Shown: positions 1-10,962 of the stretch, one piece after another
Layout of the letters: each line of letters begins with the position of its first letter
Position numbering within the stretch: position 1 is the first letter of the stretch
Assembly: GCA_040285825.1 (NCBI GenBank)
Contig: JAUPSS010000007.1
Span: 143,156 to 207,155, forward strand
From: Eukaryota sp. TZLM1-RC
Taxonomy: Eukaryota > Metamonada: BaSk clade
Direction of reading: 5' to 3'
Length of the DNA: 64,000 nt
Made by a program: the position numbers and the translations under genes
Notes under the pieces: model-generated
What the model was told of the DNA's origin: nothing
Database searches by the model: none
The model's input: only the letters and a program-made list of their open reading frames with translations

Positions 1-136
1 CGAACCAATATGGTTTGTCTTTATTGGTTGTAATGACCTTTCAACTTGTATGACTTCAATTCCCATTGCGTTTATTTTTCTTTCGTGGGAATCAGAAGAG
101 GACTACATTTGGGCACTAGCTGCTTTAAAATATGGG

Positions 137-187
137 TCAGGGACACACCTACCCACTTTTTTGAAAAGTGAAACACACCTACCCACT
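137..187 (+). repeat. Left terminal inverted repeat of the MULE, with a doubled subunit
   Basis: Contains ACACACCTACCCACTTTTTT and, about 30 bp later, a second ACACACCTACCCACT. It matches the right end at 2205-2236 in inverted orientation. Confidence 0.7.
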
Positions 188-366
188 GCTGAATTTTTTG
201 GTACTTCTGTACTCAATTGTTTTAAGGAAACTTATCCATCCCGATTTGTTTGATGATGTAATCATGTTTGTGTTTCTTAATTACTTGGTACGTTCACCAA
301 ACTCATCTCAAACATCAAATAAACCGTTTATGGACATGTTAAGCATACGATAAACCTCCCTAATCT

Positions 367-2183
367 CTATTGATCTTCAACTAAGTCATCCAATGCAGAA
401 GATTCTTCCGATTCACTCCAATCTGAATCATCGCTGCTGCCTTCTACACCAAACTGCTGGCGGACGAGTGTGAGTTCTGGAACTTCACTGTCTGGTATCT
501 CTCCTCCATCTCTTTGTTTCTTCTTTCTCTGCCCTTCTCCAGCTCGGAACCGTCGTTGACGTGGTCTTCCTCTTTGCCTTACAACTTGTGGTGCTTGAGT
601 TTCTGTCTCTTTTAGTTCATTACTTAGGTCTACTGGCATAATTCCCTCCTCGTAAGTTCTGGCATAATTCTCTCTCAAATAATAAAGGTTCACTGCACTC
701 ACTATGTTTTTGTCCATATATAAAAGTACTGCCACCGCATGAACACAAGGGTATCCATATTGGTCCCAAAATCCACATGAACAACATTGTTTGCTCAAAT
801 CCACCAACCATGATTTTTCATGCTGTGTAACCTTCAGCACTGAACCTTCCCCTCCCCTGGAAATTGTCACAACTTCTCAACTGCGAGCTTCAACAACAGT
901 GCTCTTCAACTTTGCCCACAATGATTTGCAAACAATGGATGTTGTGTTCATCGCTTCAGTTCTTCTTTCCTCAAACCATTTTTTCAGTTTCAAGCAAATT
1001 TCGTTGATCATACTAACAAGAGGCATACCTCTTGCTCCAAGAAGCCAAGCATTCAAGCTTTCAACTACATTGGACGTCAAATGTCCGTAACGGAGTCCTT
1101 CGAAATAACAGGTTGCCCAATGATGTTTTCCAGCCTTTATCAGTTTCTCATACACTGGTTTTGATTGACAACGGATTTCATTCATTATGAGATCAAATTC
1201 GTCAGTTGTTGTAGCTCTAGCTGCACTCCAAATAAATCATGTGAACCTCGCCCCCATATTTTTGGTCAAATGGCGAACACAAAAAGCGTAGCAACCGCAT
1301 CGCAAAGTCCTTTTTCTCTGTCGGAAACAATGGTGTTGATATCTGAACCATATGCATCACGAAAACGTTGACAAAACCAGGTCCAGTTGTCTTTGTTTTC
1401 AGTCGACACTACTGCAAAGGCCAGTGGAAACAAATGGTCCTCTGCATTAATGGACGTGGATGTCAACAACACTTGTTTATGTTTGGTTTTCAAGTGCGTC
1501 CCATCCAGAACAACCATTGAACGACAAAATGCAAATCCCTTGATTGTACCTTGCAGCGCTATGAAGAGTCGTCTAAAAATGTCAGTTGTATCCTTTTCAA
1601 GATCAATAACACTTCCGGGGTTTCTTTGACTTAAAAGTTCCAAGTAGTGGTCAAGTTTTTTGTAGCTTGATTCTTCAGTTCCATAAAGACTGGTTTTAAT
1701 CGTGTTCCGTACCCGCTTAACAGTGTGCTTGGGAAGTATAAATCCAGCCGCTGTGTTTAAATCCACTTTCAAATGCTTGGAGCTGATGGCAGGATCTTTT
1801 TGGATTTTTGTACGAATGGATGTCAAAGAGGCAAGGTAATCTGTGGAAGGAGGAAGAATCTTGTAGGAAGAAGTTAGATTACCATCACAGGAATGAGCTT
1901 TATACCGCTTAACCTCATAAGGAGTTGTTGTAGAAGCGGATTTAGGTCGTGTAGCATAGCATTCAAACGTACATCTTTTATTTTTGCAACGAGCATAAAT
2001 TCTTGTATGTTCAGACTTTTTGTAGACACAATAGGCACTGCTCTGGACACAATCTAGCCGAATCAGTTCCTTTATGATTTCCATCGAAGCCAGGGAACCG
2101 ATTTTCAAGAGATAATCGGTGTTGTTATGTTTGAGAGTTATAGTTGATTCAGCAACAACGGAAGAGGTTGTTGTCATGTCCAA
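367..2183 (-). pseudogene. MULE transposase, frame-broken
   Basis: Three consecutive minus-strand blocks form one Mutator-like transposase. The N-terminal block (1266-2183, ATG start) carries a FLYWCH/WRKY-like N-terminal region and the first part of the DDE domain, with VVLDGTHLK and the second acidic motif in VSDREKG. The next block holds the conserved YGHLTSNVVESLNAWLL segment. The last block has a SWIM zinc finger (CSCGFWDQYGYPCVHAV) and a basic, then acidic, tail. A frameshift near 1275 interrupts the CVRHLTKNM-type helix, and in-frame TGA codons lie at about 1239 and 877-879. Apart from these lesions the coding is continuous, so the inactivation looks recent. It lies inside the inverted repeats described above. 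Confidence 0.85.
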
Positions 2184-2204
2184 TCTGCAAAGAAGTCCTA
2201 TCAG

Positions 2205-2236
2205 TAAAAAAGTGGGTAGATGTGTACTTTTCCCTG
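2205..2236 (-). repeat. Right terminal inverted repeat of the MULE
   Basis: The plus strand reads AAAAAAGTGGGTAGATGTGT and then ACTTTTCCCTGA, the inverted counterpart of the left end with a 4-bp length difference. Confidence 0.7.
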
Positions 2237-2264
2237 AAAATATTTATTTCCATCTCTGTCTCAC

Positions 2265-2430
2265 ACAGAAACTTTTTTGACAGATCGTGAACCAGCATTG
2301 GCGACTGCAATCGGGACAATTTTTCCATCTGCCAAACATCGACTTTGTCTCTGGCATATCAACAAAAATGTTGAAACTCAATTGAGAAGGTACGTACGTG
2401 ATAACTCGTTGGAAAAGAAGGCACTCAAAC
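2265..2430 (+). pseudogene. Second MULE transposase fragment
   Basis: A plus-strand stretch encodes TDREPALATAIGTIFPSA followed by KHRLCLWHINKNVETQL, the second acidic motif and CxWH helix of a Mutator/FAR1-like transposase. It differs from the neighbouring MULE in sequence and orientation. It is truncated on both sides and abuts a minus-strand Ty3/gypsy fragment. Confidence 0.65.
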
Positions 2431-3440
2431 GGGCGTCTAGCGAGCAAATTTCCAGTGTTTCCAATGCTTTTGTTGTTTGGAGCGGGGGCTGCTTTTTGGC
2501 AGGATGGGCAGCTTTCAACGTGGTGCTTTAGGTCTTCTAGCATGTTGGGCCACCAAAAGTCACTGTGTTTTAATCTTTTCAGTGAATCTTTCTTGGACGG
2601 CTGTCCGGCACTTGGCAGTCCGTGACTGTGGTTAAGAATTTCTTTCCTGGAGGATTTGGGTGTGATAATTTTGTTTTCGGCGTTGAATAGTAAATTTAGT
2701 TTCTCATTTGATCTTAGCTCGTTTCTGGCTCTCAGTTCATCTGCGATTCTTCTGAATTCGTCATCTTCTTCGTCTTTCTGGGCTTTGACAAACTTAGATA
2801 ACCAATTTTCTTCATCATTATAGTTGGCTTTTAGGTTCTTCACTTCTTGTACCAATCCGGGATGGGATAGGTGGCATAGTAATGACCAGTAGTTTCTTTG
2901 ATGTTTCGGGGTATAATCGTTTTAGGGTCAGGCACTTCTTCGGACGGTCTAGCTTCTTCGTCGTGAGAGCTTTTCTCTTCTTCAGCTTCTCGGGTTCTTC
3001 TAAGAATTTCTTCGTTGTCAAAAGCGGTTCTTGGTCTTAAACTTTTGTATCATCGGAGTGTCTTCTTCTACCATACTTGTCTTTCTGAAACTTTCAATGT
3101 TTTTTAATACCGAGTCTAAGGTTAATCTACCAGGTCGCCTGGGGCAATCAGCGTCAACCAACCCTCTAGACGACGCATCGAGTGGAGAACTAATTCTCCT
3201 CAGCGAAGACGGCCTTTTTACGGTAGGGAAAGGAGCTTTCCTCTGGAAAGATTTCTTGGAAACGGGTTTTAAAACTTTTAGAGTTTCTTCAGGTTTTTTG
3301 ATATCCGTTGGCACTAATCGTGATAATAAGTCGGCGAAAGCGTTTTCTTTACCATCTACATGGTGAATTTCTTGATCAAATGAGGCTAGCAGGGGAATCC
3401 ATCTTTTTACGATTCTATTGTTTTCAGGTGCTGCGTCCAG
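2431..3440 (-). pseudogene. Ty3/gypsy pol fragment (RNase H end and integrase zinc finger)
   Basis: Read on the minus strand from 3440, the sequence encodes the C-terminal end of a Ty3/gypsy RNase H, with the typical IHHVDGKENAFADLLSRL signature. A lysine-rich linker of about 150 residues follows. The integrase H2C2 zinc finger comes next at about 2640-2450, with histidine at NHSHG and cysteines in CPSCQK, plus the WWPNM motif. Several frame changes occur in the linker. The integrase core is lost where the fragment meets the plus-strand MULE piece. RT, protease and gag are absent. Confidence 0.75.
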
Positions 3441-3565
3441 CTACCTGTATTAAAGGTTGACAAAACTGACTTCCTTCAATTGATCCACCAAATGCAATGA
3501 AAGGACGCTTGAAAGAGTTGTTAGGTTCTTTTTCCAACACACAGCTGGTTCCAGGGTTGATGTCC

Positions 3566-4035
3566 TCAAATCTCCAGTTTTAGAGAAACCTTGTGTCTTG
3601 CAACATCAACAAGAGCGTCGGCGTACTTACGGAGTGTCTTGGAATTGATAGGCTTCATTTTGCCATAACACCGAGTCAGTTCAGAATCAACGAATGAGAA
3701 TGGTTTAAGTTCAGTCATTACCCAGTCCATCCAAGCATAGATATTCTTGGCTTTATTTTCTTGAAAGTAGTTCGTAATGGATTTGTTGCTTTGAGACAGT
3801 AGTTGAGACGTTAAAGTATGGAAATCTGGAAGCGCAGTTCTGATGTGGGAAAGCAAGTTGGAAAATCCAGCACCTTTTTCCAAACGCCTAGTAGTAGAAC
3901 AGTTTGGCACTTGACACTCCCAGACCTTCAATGTTATTCCTCTAGGAGAAGAAGGAAGTTCTCCAAACACGGGTTGTTCACGTTTAAAGAGTGTAGTGGC
4001 TACCACTTTGTTTGAAACTGTATGGATTGTCGGAA
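3566..4035 (-). pseudogene. hAT-like transposase N-terminal fragment with BED-type zinc finger
   Basis: About 146 residues with a CxxPxC...H spacing (VWECQVPNCSTTRR, then LLSHIRTAL) that resembles a BED zinc finger, followed by WMDWVMTELKPFSFVDSEL. That block resembles the segment just after the BED finger in hAT transposases. There is no ATG at the left edge and a TGA lies just upstream, so this is a fragment. Beyond its 3' end (3441-3565) another minus-strand frame looks coding (FEDINPGTSCVLEKEP), which I could not assign. Confidence 0.5.
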
Positions 4036-5048
4036 ATCAGTGCTTGTCCAAATCCTCCCTCTGACCTTCCTAAACGAAAACCACAGCGAAAGCGCTTACA
4101 CGATCTTTCTCCACTACTCGCCTACTAAGAAATTATGTGATGGCAATCTTGTTCAACTTTTTTCATAGTCAGCAAAAATTGAAGTGGATCACAGGTGATG
4201 ACGTGGCACTAGTTTCAATTCTGCAAAAATAATATAGGATACGGAAATGACCATCTTCTTTTACAGACATGGAATCGTGAGGTGTAGACACTACAGTCTT
4301 CTATTTTATAACATTATATCGGTTCTAGTTATTTATTGTTCAAACTGCTATTGATATGGTCTTAGAAGATTAATAAAATGATACAAGTTCGTCTGATGAA
4401 GGAGTAATGGAAAGTTAGTGGACGTAGATGGTTACTAGACAGTTAGGGAAGCGTTTGCAACGGATCATCTTGGTTATGATTGTGAAAATGAGTTGGGATT
4501 TTAAGTTCTTAGTTTTATATATTATTGAATTGATAAATAGCAGCTTTTAATAAATACGTTTTTATAATTCAGTTTCAATTTAATGTGCTATTCAACACGA
4601 ACAAAATTTGTAATATTTAATGTTTCGGAAACACAACGCGTTTCGTGCAACACTAAAAAAACTTTCTCTGAAACAATAATTAAAGTCAATTCCTGTACAC
4701 TATAGAGTTTTCAATCATTCATTTTAACAATCTTCACAATGGTTTCATACACCAAAAATTCAGAAGCATTGTTCATCATTATGAATCCTCAGCACGCTTT
4801 ATCTACATTCATGTCTCCTTCTGATCAGGGAAGATTAACCTGGCAGTATATTGCAAGTTGTGGGGTATTAAGATGGTGTCAGATGTTGCATAACAGCAAA
4901 TCATGTGTGATGACGTGGCACTAGTTTTAATTCTGATTATTGTTCATTAATAAAGATTTATTCCTTTGATCTGTACTGTGATTTGCAAAATTCACGGATT
5001 TCAAACAAATCCAATTCACACACACAAAATTCTTCTTCTTGCTTTAGG
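4036..5048. other. Stretch without recognisable gene; contains a 28-bp direct repeat
   Basis: No convincing coding. The motif TGATGACGTGGCACTAGTTT plus about 8 bp occurs at 4196-4223 and again at 4908-4935. The small plus-strand frame from 4739 has an ATG but no recognisable domain. Confidence 0.4.
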
Positions 5049-5480
5049 GGTTATGGGTTTGAAGTATGATATGCTTCTCAACCCTTAAACTGATATACGT
5101 ATTCTAAAGAACCATGCAACCGAAGATACTCAAGTCGGAGCCATTTATACATACTTATGGATTGACAAGACACAATCAGAAGTGGCTGAGTTCTTCCTTG
5201 TGTCTCAGTCTAAAATCTTGAGGTTGCTGGAAAGAGTTTTTTCTTCTCACAAATCAAAGTCCAAATATCTATGTGTTACAAGCAAATTCCGTGTGTCGCC
5301 ACAATCAATGTAAATGTTTATCTACATTGTCACATTCAAGAAGGACATTTTAACATAGATTCCTTCATCTATTTTATCAAATCACTGAAAAAGTTTGAAT
5401 TTTGCTACAATCATGGTGGTCCCAGAAGGATAGTTCTGGAAAATTGTACCAGTCCCCATATATGAATTCATGTTTATTGT
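5049..5480 (+). pseudogene. Tc1/mariner (IS630)-like transposase fragment
   Basis: The first part encodes a helix-turn-helix, including EDTQVGAIYTYLWIDKTQ and SEVAEFFLVSQSKILRLLE. It aligns by eye with the plus-strand copy at 61656. The second part encodes EGHFNIDSFIYFIKSL and then RRIVLENCTSPH, which fits the second acidic motif of Tc1-type DDE domains (usually VxDNxxxH), here with E where D is usual. Stop codons and frame changes separate the blocks. Confidence 0.55.
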
Positions 5481-5599
5481 CACAATTGGGATAAAGGTTA
5501 TTGATTAACTATTACTTGAATGCACTATTCTGTAGCATAGCTTTAGATTCCGGAATTTTCATTATTCCCAGAATTTTCAAAGAAAACTTTCAAAATTAA

Positions 5600-6578
5600 A
5601 AAAAAGGAGATACTTCAGGAGCTTACAGAACTGTCCTAAATGACACAATGAAGAAATGGATCACGGGTGCAGATAAAGGCCAGGTTGCTTTTTGTGTAAA
5701 AGTAAACCATCGGAATATCAACAAGGCTAAATACAATACTTTTATCGACGAACAGAACGAAATTGTAACTAATAAAGTCACTGTAGATGATCTTAAAGAA
5801 GCTAACTTAAATCTATATGCTGTACAAAAATAACGTAATATATAGGTCTTGTCAATGAATCTTCCAATTGTACCAAGTTCAGGGATCATGTTTTCAGATG
5901 TGATCGTGTTGGTGCTGTCGTCAAAGCTGAAATGTCAATTAGGGAATATAAAACAAATTTGGGAAAGCATACAACACAACTTAACATTTACAATTTGATG
6001 TTTTGTGAACAATACATTGAAGAATTGGAAACCAGCTTTGATACTATTGTGAAAAAGAAGTTATATTTCTTGAAAAATTCTGACATCGTGATAGCTAGGT
6101 TGCTCAATGGAAATCTTCATGAAAGAAACATACTACTCTTCAGTAAATATCAGCACTTAATGTTGAGCTATTTTGACAAGTTTTCTCTATCTGAAGTACT
6201 TAAGGAAGAATACATGCACTTTACAACCAGTAATCTTGATCAAAATATTGCCCCCAGTGTTTGGTGGTCTACTGTTGGATTTGGTTATTTTTCTCGACTG
6301 GGTGAGCTTGCAGCCAGAATCACCCAAGCTTCTGTTACTGATTCATTTACGGAACGTGTTTGGACAAGAGAAGGTCTCCAATGAAGCATGAACACCTAAA
6401 TCATGCCGTCAACTTGACTGTAAATCTTCCGCTAATGAATCAACCACAAAAATTGTTATCTATGGGAGAAGTACAAGCATTGATGGATAATGAGTTACAG
6501 AGAAGTGTTGAGAAATCACAAGAATGGTTCGAAGAAAAGTTAGCACACAATGATGGTATTGAAGAATGCTTTTGGTAG
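5600..6578 (+). pseudogene. hAT-like transposase C-terminal fragment, frameshifted
   Basis: The recognisable part is the C-terminal dimerisation region: PSVWWSTVGFGYFSRLGELA, then SVTDSFTERVW, then after a frameshift near 6365 SPMKHEHLNHAVNLTVNLPL. This order (WW, ER, N-rich helix) is typical of hAT family transposases. The upstream blocks (5648-5833, and the frame leading into 5932) look coding but I cannot assign them. No inverted repeats found. Confidence 0.5.
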
Positions 6579-6742
6579 AGCCGTGCGATGCGTCCTGTCG
6601 ACCGTTCCTATCTAACCTCGCTGTTCATGGAAGATGCGTGTATGTTTTTGAGCGAATTTCAAGACGTATCAGTCTGTAAGTTATAGCACTAACGTAACCC
6701 TTGTATCCCGTATCAATGACTAATTGATTCCTGATTTCAAAA

Positions 6743-6829
6743 TGTTGGCGCCCAAAGGCCCAAAGGCTTATATAATATGATTAGAAAATAAATCAGACTT
6801 CTCTTTACTGCAATAGACTTTAGGCAACA
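6743..6829 (+). mobile_element. Very short LTR (87 bp), copy 1
   Basis: Begins TGTTGGCGCC and ends TTTAGGCAACA, so the ends are TGTTG...CAACA. It contains TATATAA and AATAAA. Similarity to the copy at 21558 begins exactly at TGTTG and continues past CAACA into a shared leader (ATAATTATTGGCCATTTTAA), as expected for a 5' LTR plus leader. No 3' LTR seen. Confidence 0.6.
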
Positions 6830-6919
6830 ATAATTATTGGCCATTTTAAAGTCAAAGGGTATACCATAACTTCAGCACTTTACTAGTAAACATCCCCAGA
6901 AACCAGAAACCTTTACAGC

Positions 6920-7560
6920 ATGTCAGACATCTTTCAGCAAGATATCTTTGACCCCAATTCCTCACCTAACATGCAGCAACAGGAACCAGAAACACATACA
7001 CATATACATAATATAGAGAGTAACGAGGCAACGGACCGGGATCCCACCTCCCCCTCCCTTAAAGTAGAAGATGAAAGAGTGGACAAGGTCCCTCCATCTT
7101 CAGCAATGGAAGAGGCAACGAGAACGGACCCGGCTCCCTCTCCCCTCAAGTATACAGAATTGTCCTGGGAGGCAACGAGAACGGACCCGTATCCCTCTCC
7201 CCTCCCAATTATAGAACCTGTCTTAAAGGGAACGGATGGAAATCCCACCTTAGACACGTCTTCCCCACTAGGAAAGTCTGAAGAAATTCAATCTCAATTA
7301 GATGAGATGGAAGGAGAAGACGACTCCAGTGATGGATTCTACAAACTCTTAACAAGGACGCGGAGCCTTACCTCGAATCAATGGACTTATCTCCATTCGA
7401 GAAGCTCCCTCCTTTATGGAACCAAACACACAAAAAGTCGACTACATACGAGGTTACGAGTAAAGATTCCACCTCCACTGTTATTGTACTACAATGCAAA
7501 GATACGGTTCTTGCTCCTCTGATATTTTTAGTCGTAAAGCCAGTACATTAACAACAGAAG
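6920..7560 (+). pseudogene. ORF1 (gag-like) of the short-LTR element
   Basis: Starts at ATG 6920 (MSDIFQQDIF), about 90 bp downstream of the LTR; the copy at 21721 has the same start. The product is acidic and Pro/Ser/Thr-rich, with an imperfect triplicated unit (EATDRDPTSPSLK, EATRTDPAPSPLK, EATRTDPYPSPLP). Around 7335 the better coding frame switches, giving LESMDLSPFEKLPP and more; a similar DLSPFE motif occurs in the ORF at 20873. No zinc knuckle or protease is visible. Gag-like is inferred from position only. Confidence 0.4.
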
Positions 7561-8029
7561 ACGCCGCCTTAAGGTTTCTGAGGTTTGTTACTTTGCTTAC
7601 TGTTGTTCTTGATCCAACATAGACCCTGCATGAATACTAGCGAATCCATTCTTCGATTCCATGATTCCTTTACTAAACGACACTACCACGTTACTCGTTT
7701 ACGAAAAAGGGAAGAAGCAGAGCGTCTTCATGTAGCGATTAAAACATACACAACAATGTGTTTAAAGTATTCAAAGTATTCAATGTTTGGTCAGCATCCG
7801 TAGTACTACAAATACCTGTTCACCCAAAAATAAAGATAATGTTGCCAAATTTTGATATACTGTAAAAACCCAAATACAATCAAGTGTTAGAATCCCTCAG
7901 AATTCCATTGAATTCCAGTAATCTTTGGAGAAAATTAATGATTTGATTGAAGAAAAATCAAATTTGATTAAATAAGAAGTAGGTGTTGGTTTGAATTACT
8001 ATATCTTAGATTTATTTGATGAAGCAACA
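7561..8029. other. No recognisable gene
   Basis: Short, broken plus-strand coding-like runs only. Probably decayed continuation of the element that begins at 6743. Confidence 0.3.
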
Positions 8030-8260
8030 AAATTGCTTTTGATGTGACTGTTGTTGGAGGCAACAGCCATGATCCAAATGATGCATTCCATTTTGCCAAT
8101 AAAAAGAAAACACACAAATATCAGGTTTTAAAAGAAAGGAAATTGGTTTCTGAAATCATTCCGCTTGTTTTTTCAATTCATGGTGGAGTATTTGATAAAC
8201 AGCGGAATTATTGAAGAAATTAAATTAATCTTTTCTACTACCAATTATTAAGCGTGTAAT
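8030..8260 (+). pseudogene. Retroelement REL-domain fragment, divergent subfamily A
   Basis: Encodes AFDVTVVGG, then a KKKTHKYQVLKERKL segment, then PLVFSIHGG. This order (catalytic-type D, lysine helix, PLVFS with GG) matches the restriction-endonuclease-like C-terminus found on certain RT elements. The fragment at 21850 is the closest relative here. It ends in stop codons after about 75 residues. Confidence 0.6.
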
Positions 8261-8423
8261 TGGCAAAGGAAGTGTACGTTGTAGTGTGGGCAACGTACAT
8301 TCTGAACCCTGAACAAGTGAGAATGCAGAATTGGATCCAGGAAGGTTAATAGTATTGTGTCTTGTTAGTTTACTTTATCATAAGTAAGTTTTATTACAAT
8401 AAAAGCCACTTCATAGACATTGG

Positions 8424-9000
8424 ATGACACATTTTGTTCTAAGTGATGGAGATATTGATTATCATGATATTATAAGACAACTTCAGGTTTTTTTTGACAA
8501 AAATGGTTTAAATTTAAATGTTATGAAAACTAAAATCCATACAGTCGATAAAGATTTTATTTGTATGGGTACAGCTATCGGTTCTTCTGAATTTGAAAAT
8601 TTCAATTTTTTGGCTGATAAGATTGATTCAGAACTTATTCCAAAAACAAATTTATTAGCGAAACTACCACTTGAAAATCATTTTTCATTATTTGGTTATT
8701 GCAATAATTCAATTTTTTATGTACTGGGCACGTAAAGTTCAAGCATTTCATTCTATCGTTCCATTTACTCGTTGGAAGAATGAATTTTTTGAATAAATGT
8801 TTAAGTTTACCAAATGGTGATGATGTTTCATCGACATTCTTGTTGAAACACTGTGTCAGTTTCCAAGAAGCTCCAAGACCAATTGCAGGAAAGCGAGATT
8901 GATTCAATCATCATTCCTGCATTAAAATCGACTGATTCCAATAGAAAACCATCTATTTCACAAGCAGCACTACTCATTCCATTCAAAAACCCGTACAATA
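8424..9000 (+). pseudogene. Reverse transcriptase fragment (palm to thumb)
   Basis: The 103-residue frame from 8424 contains GLNLNVMKTKI, which fits the GLxLNxxKT block just after the catalytic YxDD of retroelement RTs, and continues into a thumb-like segment. The catalytic motif itself is missing. Downstream frames to about 9000 (VPFTRWKNEFF and further pieces) look like thumb and C-terminal remnants with several frame changes. Confidence 0.5.
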
Positions 9001-9429
9001 ATAGCGGTAGATGCGGGTGTGATTATCTGTGATGTGTATGTTTGTTTGATGATGTTTGGGTTTTACGCAAGGACTATCCACAAACACTCAGCACAGACAG
9101 AAATATGATAAGCTTTTCTCTAACAAAGAACGACCAATCTCAACCAGCTTCAGAAACGATATTCTACCAGAACCCAAATGATCCTGCCCATAAAGATCAG
9201 ATGAATTTATGAATGTCTCTGAAAAGTCCAGTCGATGACAACCATTTAAAGGAAATTGTCTCCAATATTTTCAGAACTAACAAATTAATTTAATGTAAAA
9301 TTTGTAATCTCTTTTGAATGTTTGGTCAGTTGTGTCAATCAATTAGATTCACAGAACAATTGAGTAATAAATCAAACTTAGTTAATAATTTTGGGCACTC
9401 CACATTCAAAGATCAATTAAATGAATTGG

Positions 9430-9557
9430 GATAAAGACTAAGCCTGGATCAAATAAGGGATGAGGAACGCCTAGTCGGGCTACTCGAAAAAACCAGGTAT
9501 TCAGTGGACTACCTCACCCGGATGGAGTTGATTGTCAGCCGATGACACAGTAAAGGA
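9430..9557 (+). other. Locally GC-richer leader preceding a small ORF
   Basis: This stretch is clearly richer in G+C than its surroundings and has short self-complementary runs, for example CCTGG at about 9447 with CCAGG at about 9500, and GAG...CTC. It sits directly upstream of the ORF at 9558. It may be a structured 5' leader of a mobile element, but I see no known RNA family. Confidence 0.25.
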
Positions 9558-9740
9558 ATGTTAAACAATGCCTTCGCTGATTATGAATTCATACGAAACC
9601 CTGCTTCATTAAGTGGGCCTGTCGCAGGTGGCTCGGATGATTCTTTTCTCTCAAACTATCCATTTTTCGTGTTCGATTATCCATCAGATAAATTGATGGA
9701 AAAAAATAGAAGTTTTGTTAAATATGAACAAAAGAAATGA
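9558..9740 (+). CDS. Small ORF overlapping the next ORF by ATGA
   Basis: Sixty codons from ATG to TGA with no recognised domain. Its stop TGA (9738-9740) overlaps the ATG of the following frame (9737), giving an ATGA junction of the kind used for termination-reinitiation between two ORFs of one transcript. Host gene, virus or mobile element is undetermined. Confidence 0.3.
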   Translation: MLNNAFADYEFIRNPASLSGPVAGGSDDSFLSNYPFFVFDYPSDKLMEKNRSFVKYEQKK

Positions 9741-10960
9741 TGGATTACCATGATTTAGATTGCGGTGTATCTAATCACGTGATTTCTTCCAATCAACAAG
9801 ACAGCCTGCAACAAGAACCTTCAAAACTATCCCAAATTGGAAAAGATTCATCCTTGACCCCAATACAACGTAAGACCCAATATAACAAAATTAGAAAATC
9901 ATTGGGTTATTCAAATTCATTAAGAAACAGTCAGAGATTTCCGATTCCGGCCGAACATTCATCAAAGAGGAGTCGACGTAGGTTTGAACTGCCTCAGGAA
10001 CCCAGAGATTTTCAAAATCTTGTTGCACCTAAATCTTCTGTTTCAACTGTTAATGAATTTGAAAAAAATGATGTGATTCGGGGGAAAGAAGAAAAAGGTT
10101 AAAAAGAAACCTTTTATTGATGATCCTGTCCTTAATCAAAAAGTTAGTACCTCTAATCGCCCTCTTATTTGTTCAATTGATATTGAAACCAAGAAAATTG
10201 GTGTTGAAAAAACCAAGAAAAAAGATATTAATGAAGCTTTAGACAATTTGCGAGCTCAACAAAAGCAATCACAGTCAGATCGACGTCGCCATTTGACTGA
10301 TGATGAGCAATTGTTGGAACAACAGGTTTTTTTAGAACGGCAAAAAATTTTAATGATTTCTATGATTTTATTTGAAATTGACCACAACGGGGATACTATT
10401 TTCCATTCCTCGAGAATAAATTATGTTGCTAAATTAGAGGGAACGAGACGAGTATTATCATGGACCAATGATAACAAACCAGTTTTTGATGTCTCATTGA
10501 ATAGATTTGATCATGAACAAGATCTATTGAAGTCATTTGCAGAATTCACTTATGATAAACAATTGTTGGTTTCTTAGGCCATAATATTTTTAATTTTGAT
10601 TTACCTGTGTTGGCTGTGCGATTATCACATTTTGGAATCGCTTTTCCAATTTTTTCCCAAAGAATTGGTCTAAATGAATTATATCTTCATCGACGTTGGA
10701 GAGAAGTAATTCAGTTTTATGAAAATTTCACTATTTTGGACAATTTTTTGTTTGCCAGAAAATTCATTAAAATTAGATATGGAGCTTCATTGAACAATTG
10801 ACCATTTACTTGCTGAAACAAAACTTAAACTTCATGATGAGTTTAAAAATTTATTACCTATTGATAGCCTCTATTCAAAGAAGGCCTTGAGAACATTAGG
10901 ATCTTATTGTCTTCAGGATGCAATTCTTGTTTTCAAATTATTTATTCTATTCCAAAGGGA
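9737..10960 (+). pseudogene. Family B DNA polymerase 3'-5' exonuclease domain, broken
   Basis: Three exonuclease motifs occur in the correct order and spacing for a B-family polymerase: Exo I in LICSIDIET (about 10165), Exo II in GHNIFNFDLPVL (about 10579), and Exo III in LGSYCLQDAILVF (about 10900). Between Exo I and Exo II lie a charged, coiled-coil-like insertion of about 50 residues and a HEQDLLKSFAEF segment that fits the family. Frameshifts occur near 10090, 10570 and 10775. The N-terminal 120 residues are basic and unrecognised. The polymerase palm is absent: the sequence runs into an RT fragment at about 10960. It could be viral, Polinton-type or a host paralogue; the sequence does not decide. 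Confidence 0.7.
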
Positions 10961-10962
10961 TA

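Larger units (their letters stand above)
137..2236 (-). mobile_element. MULE (Mutator-like) DNA transposon with terminal inverted repeats
   Basis: A Mutator-like transposase relic lies between matching inverted ends. The left end reads TCAGGGA followed by ACACACCTACCCACTTTTTT. The right end, read on the minus strand, begins TCAGGGAAAAG and continues ACACATCTACCCACTTTTTT. The ACACCTACCCACT unit is present twice at the left end (about 142-156 and 173-187). I see no convincing 9-bp target duplication. The element looks structurally whole but its transposase is broken, so it should be immobile without help from another copy. Confidence 0.75.

Noticed and set aside
142-187. CRISPR-like or tandem repeat from the doubled ACACACCTACCCACT
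   Set aside because: Only two units, and they match the inverted end of the MULE at 2205-2236, which explains them.
9443-9510. Hammerhead-ribozyme-like arrangement (CCTGG...GATGAG...CGAAA...CCAGG)
   Set aside because: The essential CUGA turn before GAUGAG is not present (GGGATGAG instead) and the second stem is weak. Kept only as a possibly structured leader.
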